This document shows positions 1 to 10,462 of a stretch of 64,000 nucleotides of DNA, piece after piece (positions within the stretch are counted from its first letter, which is position 1; each line of letters begins with the position of its first letter). The translations under genes and the position numbers were made by a program. Below the pieces are notes generated by a model. That model did no database searches. It saw only the letters and a list, made by a program, of their open reading frames with translations, and was not told where the DNA came from. The stretch comes from Scalesia atractyloides (taxonomy: Eukaryota; Streptophyta; Magnoliopsida; Asterales; Asteraceae): assembly GCA_947069175.1 (NCBI GenBank), contig CAMTDV010000018.1:42234869-42298868 (forward strand), in the 5' to 3' direction.

Positions 1-780
1 AACATAATAAATAATCAAATACGACCTTTTATTCATTCATGACACGTGTTACATTTGTACGGGACAGCCTAAATAGCCGGGTGTCACAACAACCCTTGAC
101 CATTCTCTCTTCAAAGCTAATAGGATCACTTGCATCGTCGTTGAACTCTAAGACTCGTCGTATATCAGTTCTGTGACTAAGAATTCCTTATCTTTGTTCC
201 CGGCTCGCAATGCAGACTTTATTACTTTGTTCGCCTCGTCATATGATGCTATGTTCCAGAATTAGTAAACATGCGATCTATATACAACGACCTACCCATC
301 CCTTATACAACCTCGGCCTCAACGAAGAACCATGGTTCTCACGAAGAATCCAAAGTGCGACGAACAACCTTAATGGGCCACGAAGAATCTGGTGTGGGCC
401 TATAACATGTTAGCCCACACTTCAGTCCACGAAGAGTACCACGAAGAATGGTTCTTCGCCATGAAGAACCAAGGACACTACGAAGAATGGTTCTTCGTCG
501 AGGCAGTTCTTTGTTGACCATCCACTTTTTCAAGGATCACCAGTGTTAAATTATGAAGTTTTTCAAGGTTTGGAACAGATTTTTCTTGTCTTTGAGTTTA
601 ACAAAAAATGCAAGATGCCTTTTATGAAGTTGTGTTATCAAAACAAGTTGATATTAGGACTTTATCGGTAGAAACCTTTTGAGCTTCAACTTCTCAAAAG
701 CAATCTTAAAACTAAGATAAACTAAAAACAAACAAACGTTAAAATTAGAAAAACTAAGCACGAATTAATAGGCATCTACG
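1..780. repeat. Unresolved repeat segment with CACGAAGAA/TTCTTCGTG dyads
   Basis: I recognise no gene here. Positions about 318-512 hold a cluster of ACGAAGAA words and their reverse complements, for example CGAAGAA-TGG-TTCTTCG near 455 and ACGAAGAA-TGG-TTCTTCGT near 482. The same dyads occur in the copia-1 leader (about 9190-9335) and its 5' LTR (about 10085-10232), so this is probably a related LTR or the 3' end of copia-1. It does not align by eye with the LTR at 9797-10462. The two short reading frames over it look like by-products of the repeats. Confidence 0.5.
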
Positions 781-959
781 TAAGCAACTGTACACTACTT
801 TGCAAACTTTTGCGAGTTTCAAGGTAAGAGAATCATACCAGCTTACGGATTTGTCAAGAACGATTTATAATATTCACTTTAAATTGGATAAGTATTTTAC
901 TACAATTACCGATATTGTTGTCCACATAAACTCAACTTATCAGATGTAATCACGATTAG

Positions 960-1917
960 GAGATATGATTTAATGTATGATTTATACTTACTTGCCGGTG
1001 TTCATCCACTTCACGACACATTCGCGTATCAAGATATGCACGAGAGAAAATCTTACCGGTGAGTATACCACTTATCATCTATTTGGACGTATATGATTGT
1101 GAGATACTCACTTATTTTTTGATTGAAAACGAGTCCTATGTGATAAACTCACTTATTGATGAGGAACTTGATTTTTAGATGCATGCAGGGCACATGAGCA
1201 AGTCCATGAATAGGTTAGTACCATCGTACCGACAAAGAGGCGAACTTGACTCCCGCAAATGACTGTGATATATTATCACTTATTCGTTTGGTGGATGTGA
1301 TATGTTTATCACTTATTGATGGTCGTATGCAATATCTACACGTATGTATGGTATCATGGAAGTTCTTGACTTGCGTCCCCGTTATTTTTCGGTAAAAGAT
1401 TCAACCATGATGCCCAGATGATAACAAGCATAAAGAACATATATCTCAGAACCTCGACATACCATCAAACGAAATTTCGGTACCAAGACCATAAGCCAAT
1501 GAATGGTTCCCACCTGGCTTTCAGTTCGTTATGTTTATATCAACCTGCACGTTTTAATCTGATTGTGAGTCTACCGGTACATCGTTAGTAAAGCTACTTA
1601 TTGTTTTCATTTTATATTTTTAACTGTTTACTGACCACCGGTGTATCATCATCTTCTCTTATCTTTCCAAGAAACTCATTTTTGGTTTTTCGATTTTCTA
1701 TTGTTTTTGATTTTTCTGAATTTCTCCCCCTTAAATGCAGAAAGTAAATAAATAAAAGATATAAACAAAAGACATATTTTTGTATTTTTGAAATTTTCTC
1801 ATGTTTTTGTATTTTTTGAAATTTTCTCCCCCTAAAATGCAAAAAGGTAAATAAAATGAAAATCTTTTGGTATTTTTAATAAGAAAAAAATTACAAAAAC
1901 GATTAGTCGATGATGAT
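960..1917 (-). other. copia-1 3' non-coding tract
   Basis: This lies downstream of the RNase H stop. It contains two polypurine-like tracts on the minus strand (near 1725 and 1826) next to T-rich blocks. Several stretches match copia-2 by eye: the ATCTCAGAA word near 1443 against 20164, CGAAATTTCGG near 1470 against 20195, and the GACAAAGAG word near 1231 against 19955. No open frame of interest. Confidence 0.55.
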
Positions 1918-2190
1918 TTACTCAGGTTTCACCTTGATGCCATTAACCAAAAGAAGAAAATCAAAACGTGATTTATTAAAAGCTTTTGTGAACAGGTCGG
2001 CAAGTTGGTGATCGGTGTGGTTTTTAACAACATCGATAAGTTTCTTTTCATAACAATCTCGTATGAAATGATACTTAATCTCGATGTGTTTGGTTTTCGA
2101 ATGCTGTACAGGATTATGGGTAATCTGTAAAACAGCTTCATTATCAACATAAATAAGAGTAGTTAGGAATTCAAAACCATAGTCGTGCAT
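1918..2190 (-). pseudogene. copia-1 RNase H C-terminal fragment
   Basis: A 90-residue frame matching the end of a Ty1/copia RNase H. It contains the YVDNEAVLQI and NPVQHSKTKHIEIKYHFIRD blocks, the usual last conserved segments before a copia polyprotein stops. The stop near 1918 is probably the natural end of pol. RNase H removes the RNA strand during reverse transcription in the virus-like particle. The start shown is only the first Met in the frame; upstream RNase H sequence (2191-2400) is out of frame. I am confident of the family, not of any activity. Confidence 0.85.
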
Positions 2191-2404
2191 TTGCTGTTGG
2201 ATCCATAGAACCTGGGAGCAGCAGCTAGAAGCTGCAATGTACTAAGCTTCACATGTTGATGTAGTTACACAGGTCTGTTTCTTGCATTGCCACGTGACTA
2301 GGCGATTTCCAAAGAACTAACATCCCGCTGATGTTGACTTTGTATCAATTTTGCAGCCGCCATGATCAGAATCACTGAATGCGATCAACCCAAAGTTATC
2401 ATCC

Positions 2405-3305
2405 TTAGGGTACCAAAGACCAGTGTCTGGACAACCCTTCAATTAACAAAAAAATCCTCTTTACAGCTGCAACGTGAGAGACTTTTGGACTTGACTGGTA
2501 ACGAGCAAGAAGACATGTCGGATACATTATAGCGGGTCTTGAAGCAATGAGATACATAAGAGATCCGATCATATCACGATAAAGAGACGGTTCCACATGT
2601 TCACCCGACCCACCGGGAGTAATCCCATGATTTTGTGCCAATGGAGTTCCAGCAGGCTTTGGATCTTCCATCTGAAATTGCTTGAGAATATCCCGACGTA
2701 CTTGGTCTGATGAATAAAGATCCCTTCTTTAGATTGATGTACTTGCAAACCTAAAAAGAAAGTCATTTCCCCCATCGCGCTCATCTCGAACTTCTCCTGC
2801 ATCACCCGCTCAAAGTCTTTGAACATTGCATTGTTGTAGACCCGAAGATGACGTCATCCACATACACTTGAACCAGCAACAAATCCTCACCCTTTTCTTT
2901 GATGAAGAGAGTATAGTCGATCAAACCACATCAAAAACCATTCTTTAGCCGATAGGTAGACAACGTTTCATACCAAGCCCTTGGAGCTTGATGAAGACCC
3001 TATAGCGCCTTGTTTAGAAGCCAAACCTTGTCATGATGGATTGGATCTTCAAAACCTGGCGGTTGGTCAACATATACCTCTTCTTCAACCACACTATGAA
3101 TAAATGAACTTTTAACATCCATTTGATAAACAGTGAACTTCTTGTAAGACGCATAAGCCAAGAAAATTTTTATCGCTTCAAGACGTGCCACTGGTGCATA
3201 AACTTCATTGTAATCAATACCTTCTACCTGATTAAAGCCCTGGACAACCAATCTTGCATTGTTCCTCACAACAACACCTCGGTGGTCCTTCTTGCACTTG
3301 TACAC
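2405..3305 (-). pseudogene. copia-1 reverse transcriptase, broken
   Basis: The RT is spread over several frames. Frame 3305-3000 carries RLVVQGFNQVEGIDYNEVYA and the MDVKSSFIHSVVEEEVYVDQ blocks of the copia RT fingers and palm. The catalytic YVDD box is intact at 2853-2864. Frame 2826-2569 continues with the FEMSAMGEMTFFLGLQV block and frame 2671-2405 with MIGSLMYLIASRP at the RT/RNase H junction. At least two frame changes separate these pieces, so no enzyme can be made from this copy. RT copies element RNA to DNA in the particle. Confidence 0.88.
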
Positions 3306-3925
3306 CCAGCGCGTACCAATCTTCCTTTAGTTCTCGGGCCTGTCAACCAATTACCACACGCCTAGTTTCTGAAACTGCTGGAGTTCTTCTTGCATTGCTT
3401 TAACCGATGAATCTTCTTTCATTGCCTCCTTCCAAGATTTCGGTTCAACTTGGCAAACATAGCAGGCGAAAGACCAATCATTTTGTTCCCCGGATTCCCT
3501 GATTGCTGTATACAAACCAACATTCTAATTGTTCTTATGCTGATTACGTGTCTACACTCTACTTTGAACATCTCCAATAATATTCTGCTGAGGGTGGGTA
3601 TTATGAATTCGTGTTTCAGGAACATCAGGAACACGAGCATTTATACCCAAATTATTGAAATTCAGATACACAACCAAATCAATATCTTGCATCGTCGAAG
3701 ATGTGGATGCATTACCTTCCCCAGTGCCTTGATTGTTCACTAAAGAAGTAGCTTCTGAGACACCATGAACAGGAGCTGAGGTAGCTTCATTTGCATCATG
3801 AAATTCATCATCTTCAGACGAAACGTTGTAATCTGCAGCATCTTCAAATACCTAATTCTTACCAATATTGTTAACCGAGGAAGAATCTTGAGGATTAACA
3901 ATAATTGGTCGCACTAAAGACGAAT

Positions 3926-4854
3926 CTATTGCAGTATCACTCTCGAGTAATATTTGAGCCGCTGCAGAAGCTTCATCAAAAGTTGGCAGATTAAAGGAGC
4001 TAAATGGACCATCATAGTCAACATCCATGGATCACCCGGAGCTCTCACAGACTTAGTGTACCTTTGAACCTTAACTTCACCCAATTCCTCTATCTTCTTA
4101 GACGATAAATTCCAAATTCTGAAATTTGGAGTAGCATCACCAAGGAAGAATCCTTTGATCGCCTTAGCACCAAACTTACCATCTGGATCAATCATTGTAC
4201 ATGGAGCTCCAAAAGGTTCTAGATAGGACACATCCGGTTTCCTTCCATGTAACAGTTCAAAGCAAGTCTTCCCATGTCTCTTAACCGTAAGAACTCTGTT
4301 CAATGTGTAGCAAGCAGTTGCCACAGCCTCCCCCCAAAACTGAACAGGAAGTTGCGACTCTACTAACATAGTTCTTGCAGTTTCAATAAGCGTCTGATTC
4401 TTCCTCTCAGCAACACTGTTCTGTTGTGGAGTATAGCGAGAACTGTACTCATGCAAAATACCCTTGGAAGTACAGAACTCATCCATATCCAAGTACAGAA
4501 CTCATCCATAACACGATTCTTAAACTCAGTGCCGTTGTCGCTTCTGATTCTCCTTATCTTCAAATTGTACAGGTTTTCAAGAAGAGTAAAGAGATTCTTG
4601 AGGATTTCAGGAGTTTCACTCTTGGGTGCCATCACAGCTATCCATGAAAATCTTGAATAGTCGTCAGTAACAACTAAACAATAAACATCACCAAATGTAG
4701 TCTTGTGTTTCATAGGTCCAAAGAGGTCCATATGAAGACGTTCAAGTGGCATGTTAACAGTGTTGACTTTCTTGATAGGATGTGATTTCTTTGCCTGCTT
4801 TCCTTTTTGGCATGAAACACAGACGTCTTGTAGATGAAAATTCTTTACTTGCAC
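3926..4854 (-). pseudogene. copia-1 integrase, frameshifted by a 23-bp duplication
   Basis: The DDE integrase is recognisable: CVSCQKGKQAKKSH zinc-region end, first Asp in LHMDLFGPM (codon 4726-4728), second Asp in IRSDNGTEF (codon 4537-4539), and Glu in NSVAERKNQ (codon 4406-4408). Frame 4854-4363 carries both Asp residues and frame 4492-3926 carries the Glu. The break lies at a direct duplication of AAGTACAGAACTCATCCATA (4468-4487 and 4491-4510). The 23-bp offset shifts the frame between catalytic residues. All three catalytic residues survive as codons. Integrase would insert the cDNA into the genome. Confidence 0.9.
4468..4510. repeat. 23-bp tandem duplication inside integrase
   Basis: The same 20-base word starts at 4468 and at 4491 with only three bases between copies. 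The period of 23 is not a multiple of three and coincides with the frame change in the integrase. Confidence 0.9.
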
Positions 4855-4870
4855 AAATGGTTCATTTTTC

Positions 4871-5314
4871 TCAAGTGAATGTGTCCCATACGTCTATGCG
4901 AAGAGATTGATTTCTTTTCAGTTGCTTTAGAGACAAAACAGGTAACTTGTGTAGTCGTGTAATAGCTTGGCTCATGTGAAGAATATACGAGTCATTAATT
5001 CTTGGAGCCGACAACAGAACCCATTCTTTAGGAATCTTGAAACCAGGTTTAAGGACATAACAACCAGCATCATTGAAATGAACTATAAACTTCTTGTCGT
5101 AGATTTGAGAAACACTTAGAAGATTGTGATCAAGTTGTTGAACATAATTGATCTTGTCAAAACTCACAACACCATTGGAGATCATTCCTTCTCCAGTGAT
5201 GTAAACGCCCTTATCTCCAGCAAAGGCAACATAACCTCCTCTAATGCTTTTCACATTGAAAAGGAGCCTTAAGTCGCACTTCATGTGCCTAGATGCTCCA
5301 CTGTCAACAATCTA
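4871..5314 (-). pseudogene. copia-1 protease active site and pre-integrase domain, with in-frame TAG
   Basis: The aspartic protease active site DSGASRHM is readable just upstream of the frame 5284-4871, in the same frame, followed by the GAG-pre-integrase segment (DHNLLSVSQI, then FNDAGCYVL). Three codons before the catalytic Asp sits a TAG at 5312-5314, where copia proteases usually have Trp; I infer a TGG to TAG change. The protease would cut the Gag-Pol polyprotein. The frame stops before the integrase zinc region begins. Confidence 0.82.
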
Positions 5315-5731
5315 ATGACTATTAACAGTTTCTCCTGAAGCACCCTGCACATGCAATTACACGACCAGTTTGAGATGGGGACCCAAGCCTTAGTGGTCTT
5401 GGGTCGACCCTTATCATCAAGAAATGTGATTTATATTTCTTGATGATTTGGAAATGATGTACCTCCCCCTGAAACTATACCGGTCTTAGGTTTCCAAGAT
5501 TGTTGTTGTTTACCAGATTGATTATTGTTATTATTTATAGATTTTGAAATTTATGGTTTTGACCAGCTTGATGAACTTGCTTCCTTTTGTACAATTTCCG
5601 GTTTTAAAGCCTTTTCAATGACCTTCACATTTTTACGTCTTTGTTTTGCTTCTTGTTCCTTAACAATACGTTTGTCTTGTTTAGGTGACACAGATCGACG
5701 TTGGTCATTCTTTTCAGGGGGGCATTTTCAA

Positions 5732-5920
5732 TTAACTTCGGTTTTGGTGAGTTGGTACGATTCTTGATGATATGTCCAAATTCCCCACATTTAAAACATG
5801 ATCTCCTCTCAACGAATTCGGGAGATGCATTTTGATGACTTGATGTTGAACTTGTAGGCCTCGAGGTACTTGGTTCTTCATCACACCCGTTAGTGTGTTG
5901 AGAGTAATTGTTTTGATCAT
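5732..5920 (-). pseudogene. copia-1 second zinc-knuckle remnant
   Basis: In an alternative minus frame, near 5760-5805, CFKCGEFGHIIKNR is readable. This is a retroviral CX2CX4HX4C knuckle whose last Cys is now Arg. The Met-started frame over it is out of register with this knuckle, so the region has lost its frame. In this element type a second knuckle sits between the coiled-coil spacer and protease. The degenerate knuckle probably no longer binds zinc. Confidence 0.6.
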
Positions 5921-6104
5921 TTCATTTTAAAATCTTGACTTGTTTCACAAAATCAGTATTAGATGTGTTTTCAAAAGTCTCGATTTTATCCGTACCATTT
6001 AAGGCTACAAACTTAACATCCTTTCCCTTTTTCTTGTTACGAGTTGTCTTTTGTTCAACCTTAGGTTTTTGAACCTGGGTTTTTCAGCTTGCTTCTCTTT
6101 ATGT

Positions 6105-7292
6105 TTACCCTTTGGAAGCGATTGGTTGTTGTGGTTTGAGAGGTAATTTTTCACATTGAGTTACAATAACATTTGGACTTTTCTTTCCCAAAAAATTATT
6201 TGTTGAATTTTCAAAAACTTGGTCAATCGAAACTGGATTGACATTTCTTATTGGAAAGTCCTTGTTTGAATAAATTCTCTCATCACCAACCAATGTGTAT
6301 AACACATTATCACTTTCAAACGTAGCAACAAGTGCTTCAACAGACTTGACAGGATCAATCTCTTGTTTCGCTACAGATTGCACAATTGGAGTAAGAGGAT
6401 CACATAGGATATGATTCTCAATTGGAATTTCCACTCCTTTCTTTTTGTCAAGAGATTGATCTTGATCAGTCACATTTGATTCATCATCTGATGAATCATC
6501 ATCGTCAACTATTGGAGGACTTTGCTCTAAAACTGACGAATCATTATCAGTTTGTTTGATTTCATCTGAAGAGTTATCCAACTTGAACCCTAATCCTGCT
6601 GCAAACTCGTCAGGATGGAGAGGTACGGATGGTTCAAATCTTGGCATTTCCTCTTCATCAGGCATTTTGGTATAATTGTGTTTCAACATAGGTGGACACG
6701 ATTTATATCTAATGTATTTGACATTTCCTTTCAGTTTTTGAACATCAATGATGTGATCAAGCACATACCGGGAGTTGGAATAACTTTCCAATTTGAGTTT
6801 GATCGCATCATGCTCACATTTGGCAATGGCTAACTCTTTCTTTATTTTCTCAATGATATTAATGCAATTATTAATACCCTTTTGTTTGTTCAAAACTGTT
6901 TTGGTTAACTCAGAAACGCTTTTCTTAAGTGTGTCAATTACAAATTTGAATTCTTTTTCATTTCAAGTTAAAGCCAGATTTGCCTCCTTGCACTTTGATA
7001 GTTCAATTACCAAGTTTTGATTGTGAAAGTTGATTGTTTCAAAATTTTGTTTTAGTTCCACACAATCATTGCATACCCTAGGAGTGTCGGATTGTACCTG
7101 ACTGGACGAAGGTGCATCATTTTCCATGAAAGCAGTGTTACAAGAAAAAGATCCATCCTCAGCAAAGGACTTCTCCATTTCTTTTGTTGCAACTTCCACT
7201 TTCTTGATCAACACAAATTTTTGCTTCCTAAGCTTCTCAACTTCTTTCAGCAAACTGTCAACCTCAACATCAATTCCTTCTTTCACTTCCAA
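6105..7292 (-). pseudogene. copia-1 coiled-coil/acidic spacer between gag and protease
   Basis: Frames 7292-6963 and 6893-6105 form one region broken by a stop. The first part is heptad-rich (VDSLLKEVEKLRKQKFVLIK) and predicts a coiled coil. The second has a conserved-looking MPDEEEMPRFEPSVPL block, then a long Asp/Ser-rich acidic stretch. I know no enzymatic domain here. The same spacer type, including a SY-x-YV-DHI block, is the only protein encoded by copia-2, which suggests it is a real structural or RNA-binding part of these elements. Function is not known to me. Confidence 0.6.
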
Positions 7293-9037
7293 ATCTTAAC
7301 CATAACCACCCATACTTGAGCCTTCTTCATCAGAACTACCACTATACCCAGAACTATCATCATGTTCAGAAAACTCTTCTCTACGGATATGTTTGATATG
7401 ATTGATAATATTGGCATAACAAGCAGTTCCTCCTTGATTGCCATCACCCAATTCAACTGACCAATCACATCCTTCATCTGCTTGAACACTAAGGCTTTGT
7501 TTGTGTTTGAAGGTCCAGGCTGGCTAGGGTTGTTAACAGCTACTATACCTCTTTTGTTGTTAACTTGGGTTGTGTTGGATAGGTTAGATTGGTTTCGGAA
7601 GGGATTGCGGTTTCCTTGCTTGGGAGGTCGAGTACACTCATGCTTGAAATGACCTTTTTCACCACAGTTGAAGCATGTAACGACATCTTTGTCAAAACCA
7701 TACTTAGTATCCCGTTTACTCTCCAAACTTGTTCTACCAGTTCTAGCCATGTAATCCTTCGCTCTTCTTACCGCGCTTGCAAAAGCCCACTTTATGTCCA
7801 TAAGATCCATCTCATCTTTGTCAATTTGTTGGTAGTCTTCGTTTGTCAAATTAATGTTTCCGATTTGACCTGCGACTAAACCACAATATGCACTGACCAT
7901 AGTGTTTAGAAGTTCCATATGCTCTTTCGCAACTTCCACACTGACCTTAGAAAGATGTGAAGTATCAAATCTGACAGTATTTGGGTTTGATGGTTGAAAG
8001 TTGTTACCATAACAAGCTTGTGGAGATGCTTGTTGTTGATATTGCGGGGTAGCAACTTGAGGTTGGGGTAAAAAGGCTTTGGGATCAAAACCTTGACTAT
8101 AAGCTTGGTTAGGTTGCTCTGGTTTTGGTGGTGGAAGAAAAAGGTTTACGTTTGACACAAAGGATGTCTGAAGTTTTGGTTGCGAAGAAGTACTAACACC
8201 CGTGTTGATACCTCCAAAATACATTTCAAGATTCTGAGGAACTGGAACTCGTTTTGCCTTTCGGATTTCCTCCTCATTCTTGTTTTCTAGTTTCTGAACG
8301 AACTCATATATGCTAATTGTATCTAGCACACCAGTGTGCTTCAACAAATCAATAAATTGACTCCACTTGGGAGGCAAAGCATCAGCAAATCGTGTAACAA
8401 TCTCTTGTTGAGATGCGGTGACCCTGTATGAATACATTTCACTAAGTAAGTGATAGAACCGAGTTGTCATATCACTTAAGGTCTTGTTCTCAATAAACAG
8501 AAATCCTTCAAACTCCTTCTTCAAAAGATCATGTCAGATCTTTCTTGTTGTCGCGTTTCCTTCCCCTCTAGCTTCCAATGTGTCCCACAAGTTCTTTGTC
8601 GTGGTACAATACATAAACTAATGATAGATATCCTTATGAAGAGCTTGAGTAAGGGTAGCGAAAGCTTTCTTTTCAAGATCATATGCTTCCTTATCAGGTT
8701 TGGTCATTTCGGCTAAAGTGGTTGGATTTGAACCGGCTTCTTCTAGTGCTTCATTGTATGGTGTAGTAAAACATGTCCAAAATTCTGTATTTTGACCAAG
8801 AACGTACGTATGAAAACAATTCTTCCATCCGGGATAGTCGTTCATGTGATTCAATTTCGGTGGACGATTGTTACTTCCTGTTTCATTCTCACTAATAAGA
8901 AGGTTTTGAATATTATGGTTTTGATTCGCAACAAAAGCCCATTGATTTGCGGTAATCATTGAAGCTTGTGGTGGCCTAAGTGACTTTACCCAAGACATTA
9001 CGGAGCTAGATTGTGATGTATCTTGACTTGTGTCCAC
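7283..9037 (-). pseudogene. copia-1 gag
   Basis: Frame 9037-8618 starts at a plausible initiator Met, the first after the leader, and carries the copia gag N-terminus (LNHMNDYPGWKNCFHTYVLG). A frame change near 8530-8620 links it to frame 8524-7283, which has the UBN2-like gag body (LSDMTTRFYHLLSEMYSY) and an intact CCHC knuckle (CFNCGEKGHFKHEC, about 7634-7675). Between them is a Gln/Pro-rich linker. Gag would form the particle shell and bind element RNA. The knuckle keeps all four zinc ligands although the gene is broken. The frame ends in a different phase from the spacer. Confidence 0.85.
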
Positions 9038-9184
9038 TACTCCATTCCCATGGATTTGAACTCATTTTGATGTTTAATAAAAGACTATTTGATTTGAAAA
9101 ACAAACTTGTAAGTTTTGTGAAAGTTATAGACTTTCTGTGAAAAGTTACAAGTTATACACCACCCACGAACAACTAACTGCCAC

Positions 9185-9340
9185 GAACAACTATGATCAA
9201 CAAAGAACTGGGGTCATGAAGAACTGGTTCTTCATGAGAAGCTTGTACCACGAAGAAACTAGGTTCTTCGTGAGGATGAAACCCACAAAGAATGATTCTT
9301 CGTCCCTATGGTTGTTCGCCGTAAATGAATGTTCGCAGGG
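9185..9340. repeat. copia-1 leader dyad cluster (GAAGAA/TTCTTC)
   Basis: Between the PBS and gag are inverted repeats with GAAGAA arms: CATGAAGAAC-TG-GTTCTTCATG near 9216-9237 (perfect 10-bp arms), CACGAAGAA-ACTAGG-TTCTTCGTG near 9249-9272 (perfect 9-bp arms), and a weaker pair near 9285-9302. Arm sequence is conserved while the centre varies from 2 to 6 bases. Confidence 0.85.
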
Positions 9341-9782
9341 GGTTGTTCGTGAAAAGGTTGGTGAGATTCTCCCTTTAACAGTAAGTCACTTTTCTGAATG
9401 TAAGAAAGGTGGTAGCTGGATATCCTAACTTAGTTAAAAACAAACATTCGAAAGATTGCTTTTTCAGTCAAATCCTTTTGAAATCTTATCCCTACCAACC
9501 AAAATCCAGTGACTTTTCCGGTTAAACGACTCGCTCGAAAGTTTGTCGAACTCAAATTTTGCAAGAAATTTTAAGAAAAACCAAATCCTAACATGTCTCC
9601 ATGTGTTTTAACTAGGTTTTTGTAAAAGTTATCCGCAAATAACAAGTTTTAACTAAGTTTTTAGACACTTTTTCTGGATAAACTTAATTTTCTTGTTTTC
9701 AAGTTCAAGAACAACTTCAAGAGACTTCACAACTCGCTCAAACAAAAAACTTTGCTTGTTTTAATAAAGGAAGAGAGCCAAA

Positions 9783-9794
9783 GATCTAATACCA
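9783..9794 (-). other. copia-1 primer-binding site
   Basis: Minus strand reads TGGTATTAGATC two bases inside the 5' LTR. This is a diverged match to the plant initiator-Met tRNA PBS TGGTATCAGAGC. Confidence 0.85.
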
Positions 9795-9796
9795 CT

Positions 9797-10462
9797 TGTA
9801 GATCCACTTGGAGGATCAAGATAACCTACTTTCTTATTTGTTAACACGAATATGAGTGCGGAATCCACGTAGTTATGCAAACCGAAGCAAACATATGGAA
9901 ACACAAGTAACCAAAGATTCACTACTTTGATTAAACTGAAGAGAACAATTACAAACACATACACACAATGCTTGAACAGACTCTGGGTGCTCTCTTACTG
10001 AAATGAGACACAAGTGACTGTTTATATAGGCCAAACACCTATGCATGTCACTAGGAACATGCAGAGGCCCACGAACCATCATCAGTCCCAAGAAGAATAG
10101 GTTCTTCATGGACCAGTCCTGCGAACAACCAGCCACCACGAAGAATTGTTCTTCGTGGTGAATAATCATGGTGAATAACCAATGTTCGTAGCTAAGCAAT
10201 CCCACGAAGAATCTGGGTTCTTCGTGGTGACCCTGCAAACAGACATGAGTTGCAGTAACAGCAAGACATAACACACAAACAACTAACAGTTGCACACATG
10301 CAAACTATTTTACAATGTTAATAACCTAAATGTGATGCTAAGTCAAGATAGGAGGATATCTTGACTTGGCCGACTCGACCAAGACTATACAGGACCATAA
10401 ATAAACACCGTACAAATTACAACGTAATAAGAACAAGCTACAGACACAAAACTGCACCAACA
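9797..10462 (-). repeat. copia-1 5' LTR (666 bp)
   Basis: The minus strand begins TGTTGGTGCAG and ends GGATCTACA, giving TG...CA ends and abutting the PBS. A TATA box (TATATAAA, minus, 10021-10028) lies inside. Upstream of it in element direction are GAAGAA/TTCTTC dyads, including CACCACGAAGAA-TTG-TTCTTCGTGGTG (12-bp arms, about 10135-10161) and CCACGAAGAA-TCTGGG-TTCTTCGTGG near 10203-10228. The terminal TGTTGGTGCA is shared with copia-2 and copia-3. The expected target duplication on this side would be TTATT (10463-10467). Confidence 0.88.

Larger units (their letters stand above)
1..10462 (-). mobile_element. Ty1/copia LTR retrotransposon copia-1, decayed, left end outside or unresolved
   Basis: Read on the minus strand the order is 5' LTR, initiator-Met PBS, dyad-rich leader, gag with CCHC knuckle, coiled-coil spacer with second knuckle, protease, integrase, RT, RNase H. 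Integrase before RT is the Ty1/copia order. No frame runs through: there are stops, a 23-bp duplication and several frame changes. No 3' LTR with the TGTAGATCC end is seen, so the element runs past the window or was truncated. The tract at about 960-1900 resembles the 3' non-coding tract of copia-2 at about 19800-20540. Confidence 0.8.

Noticed and set aside
10135..10161. Heat-shock elements in the GAAGAA/TTCTTC and TTCG/CGAA dyads
   Set aside because: Heat-shock elements need GAA and TTC blocks alternating with two-base gaps. The gaps here are 2 to 6 bases in copia-1 and four bases in the AAGTTCG dyad, so the match is not specific.
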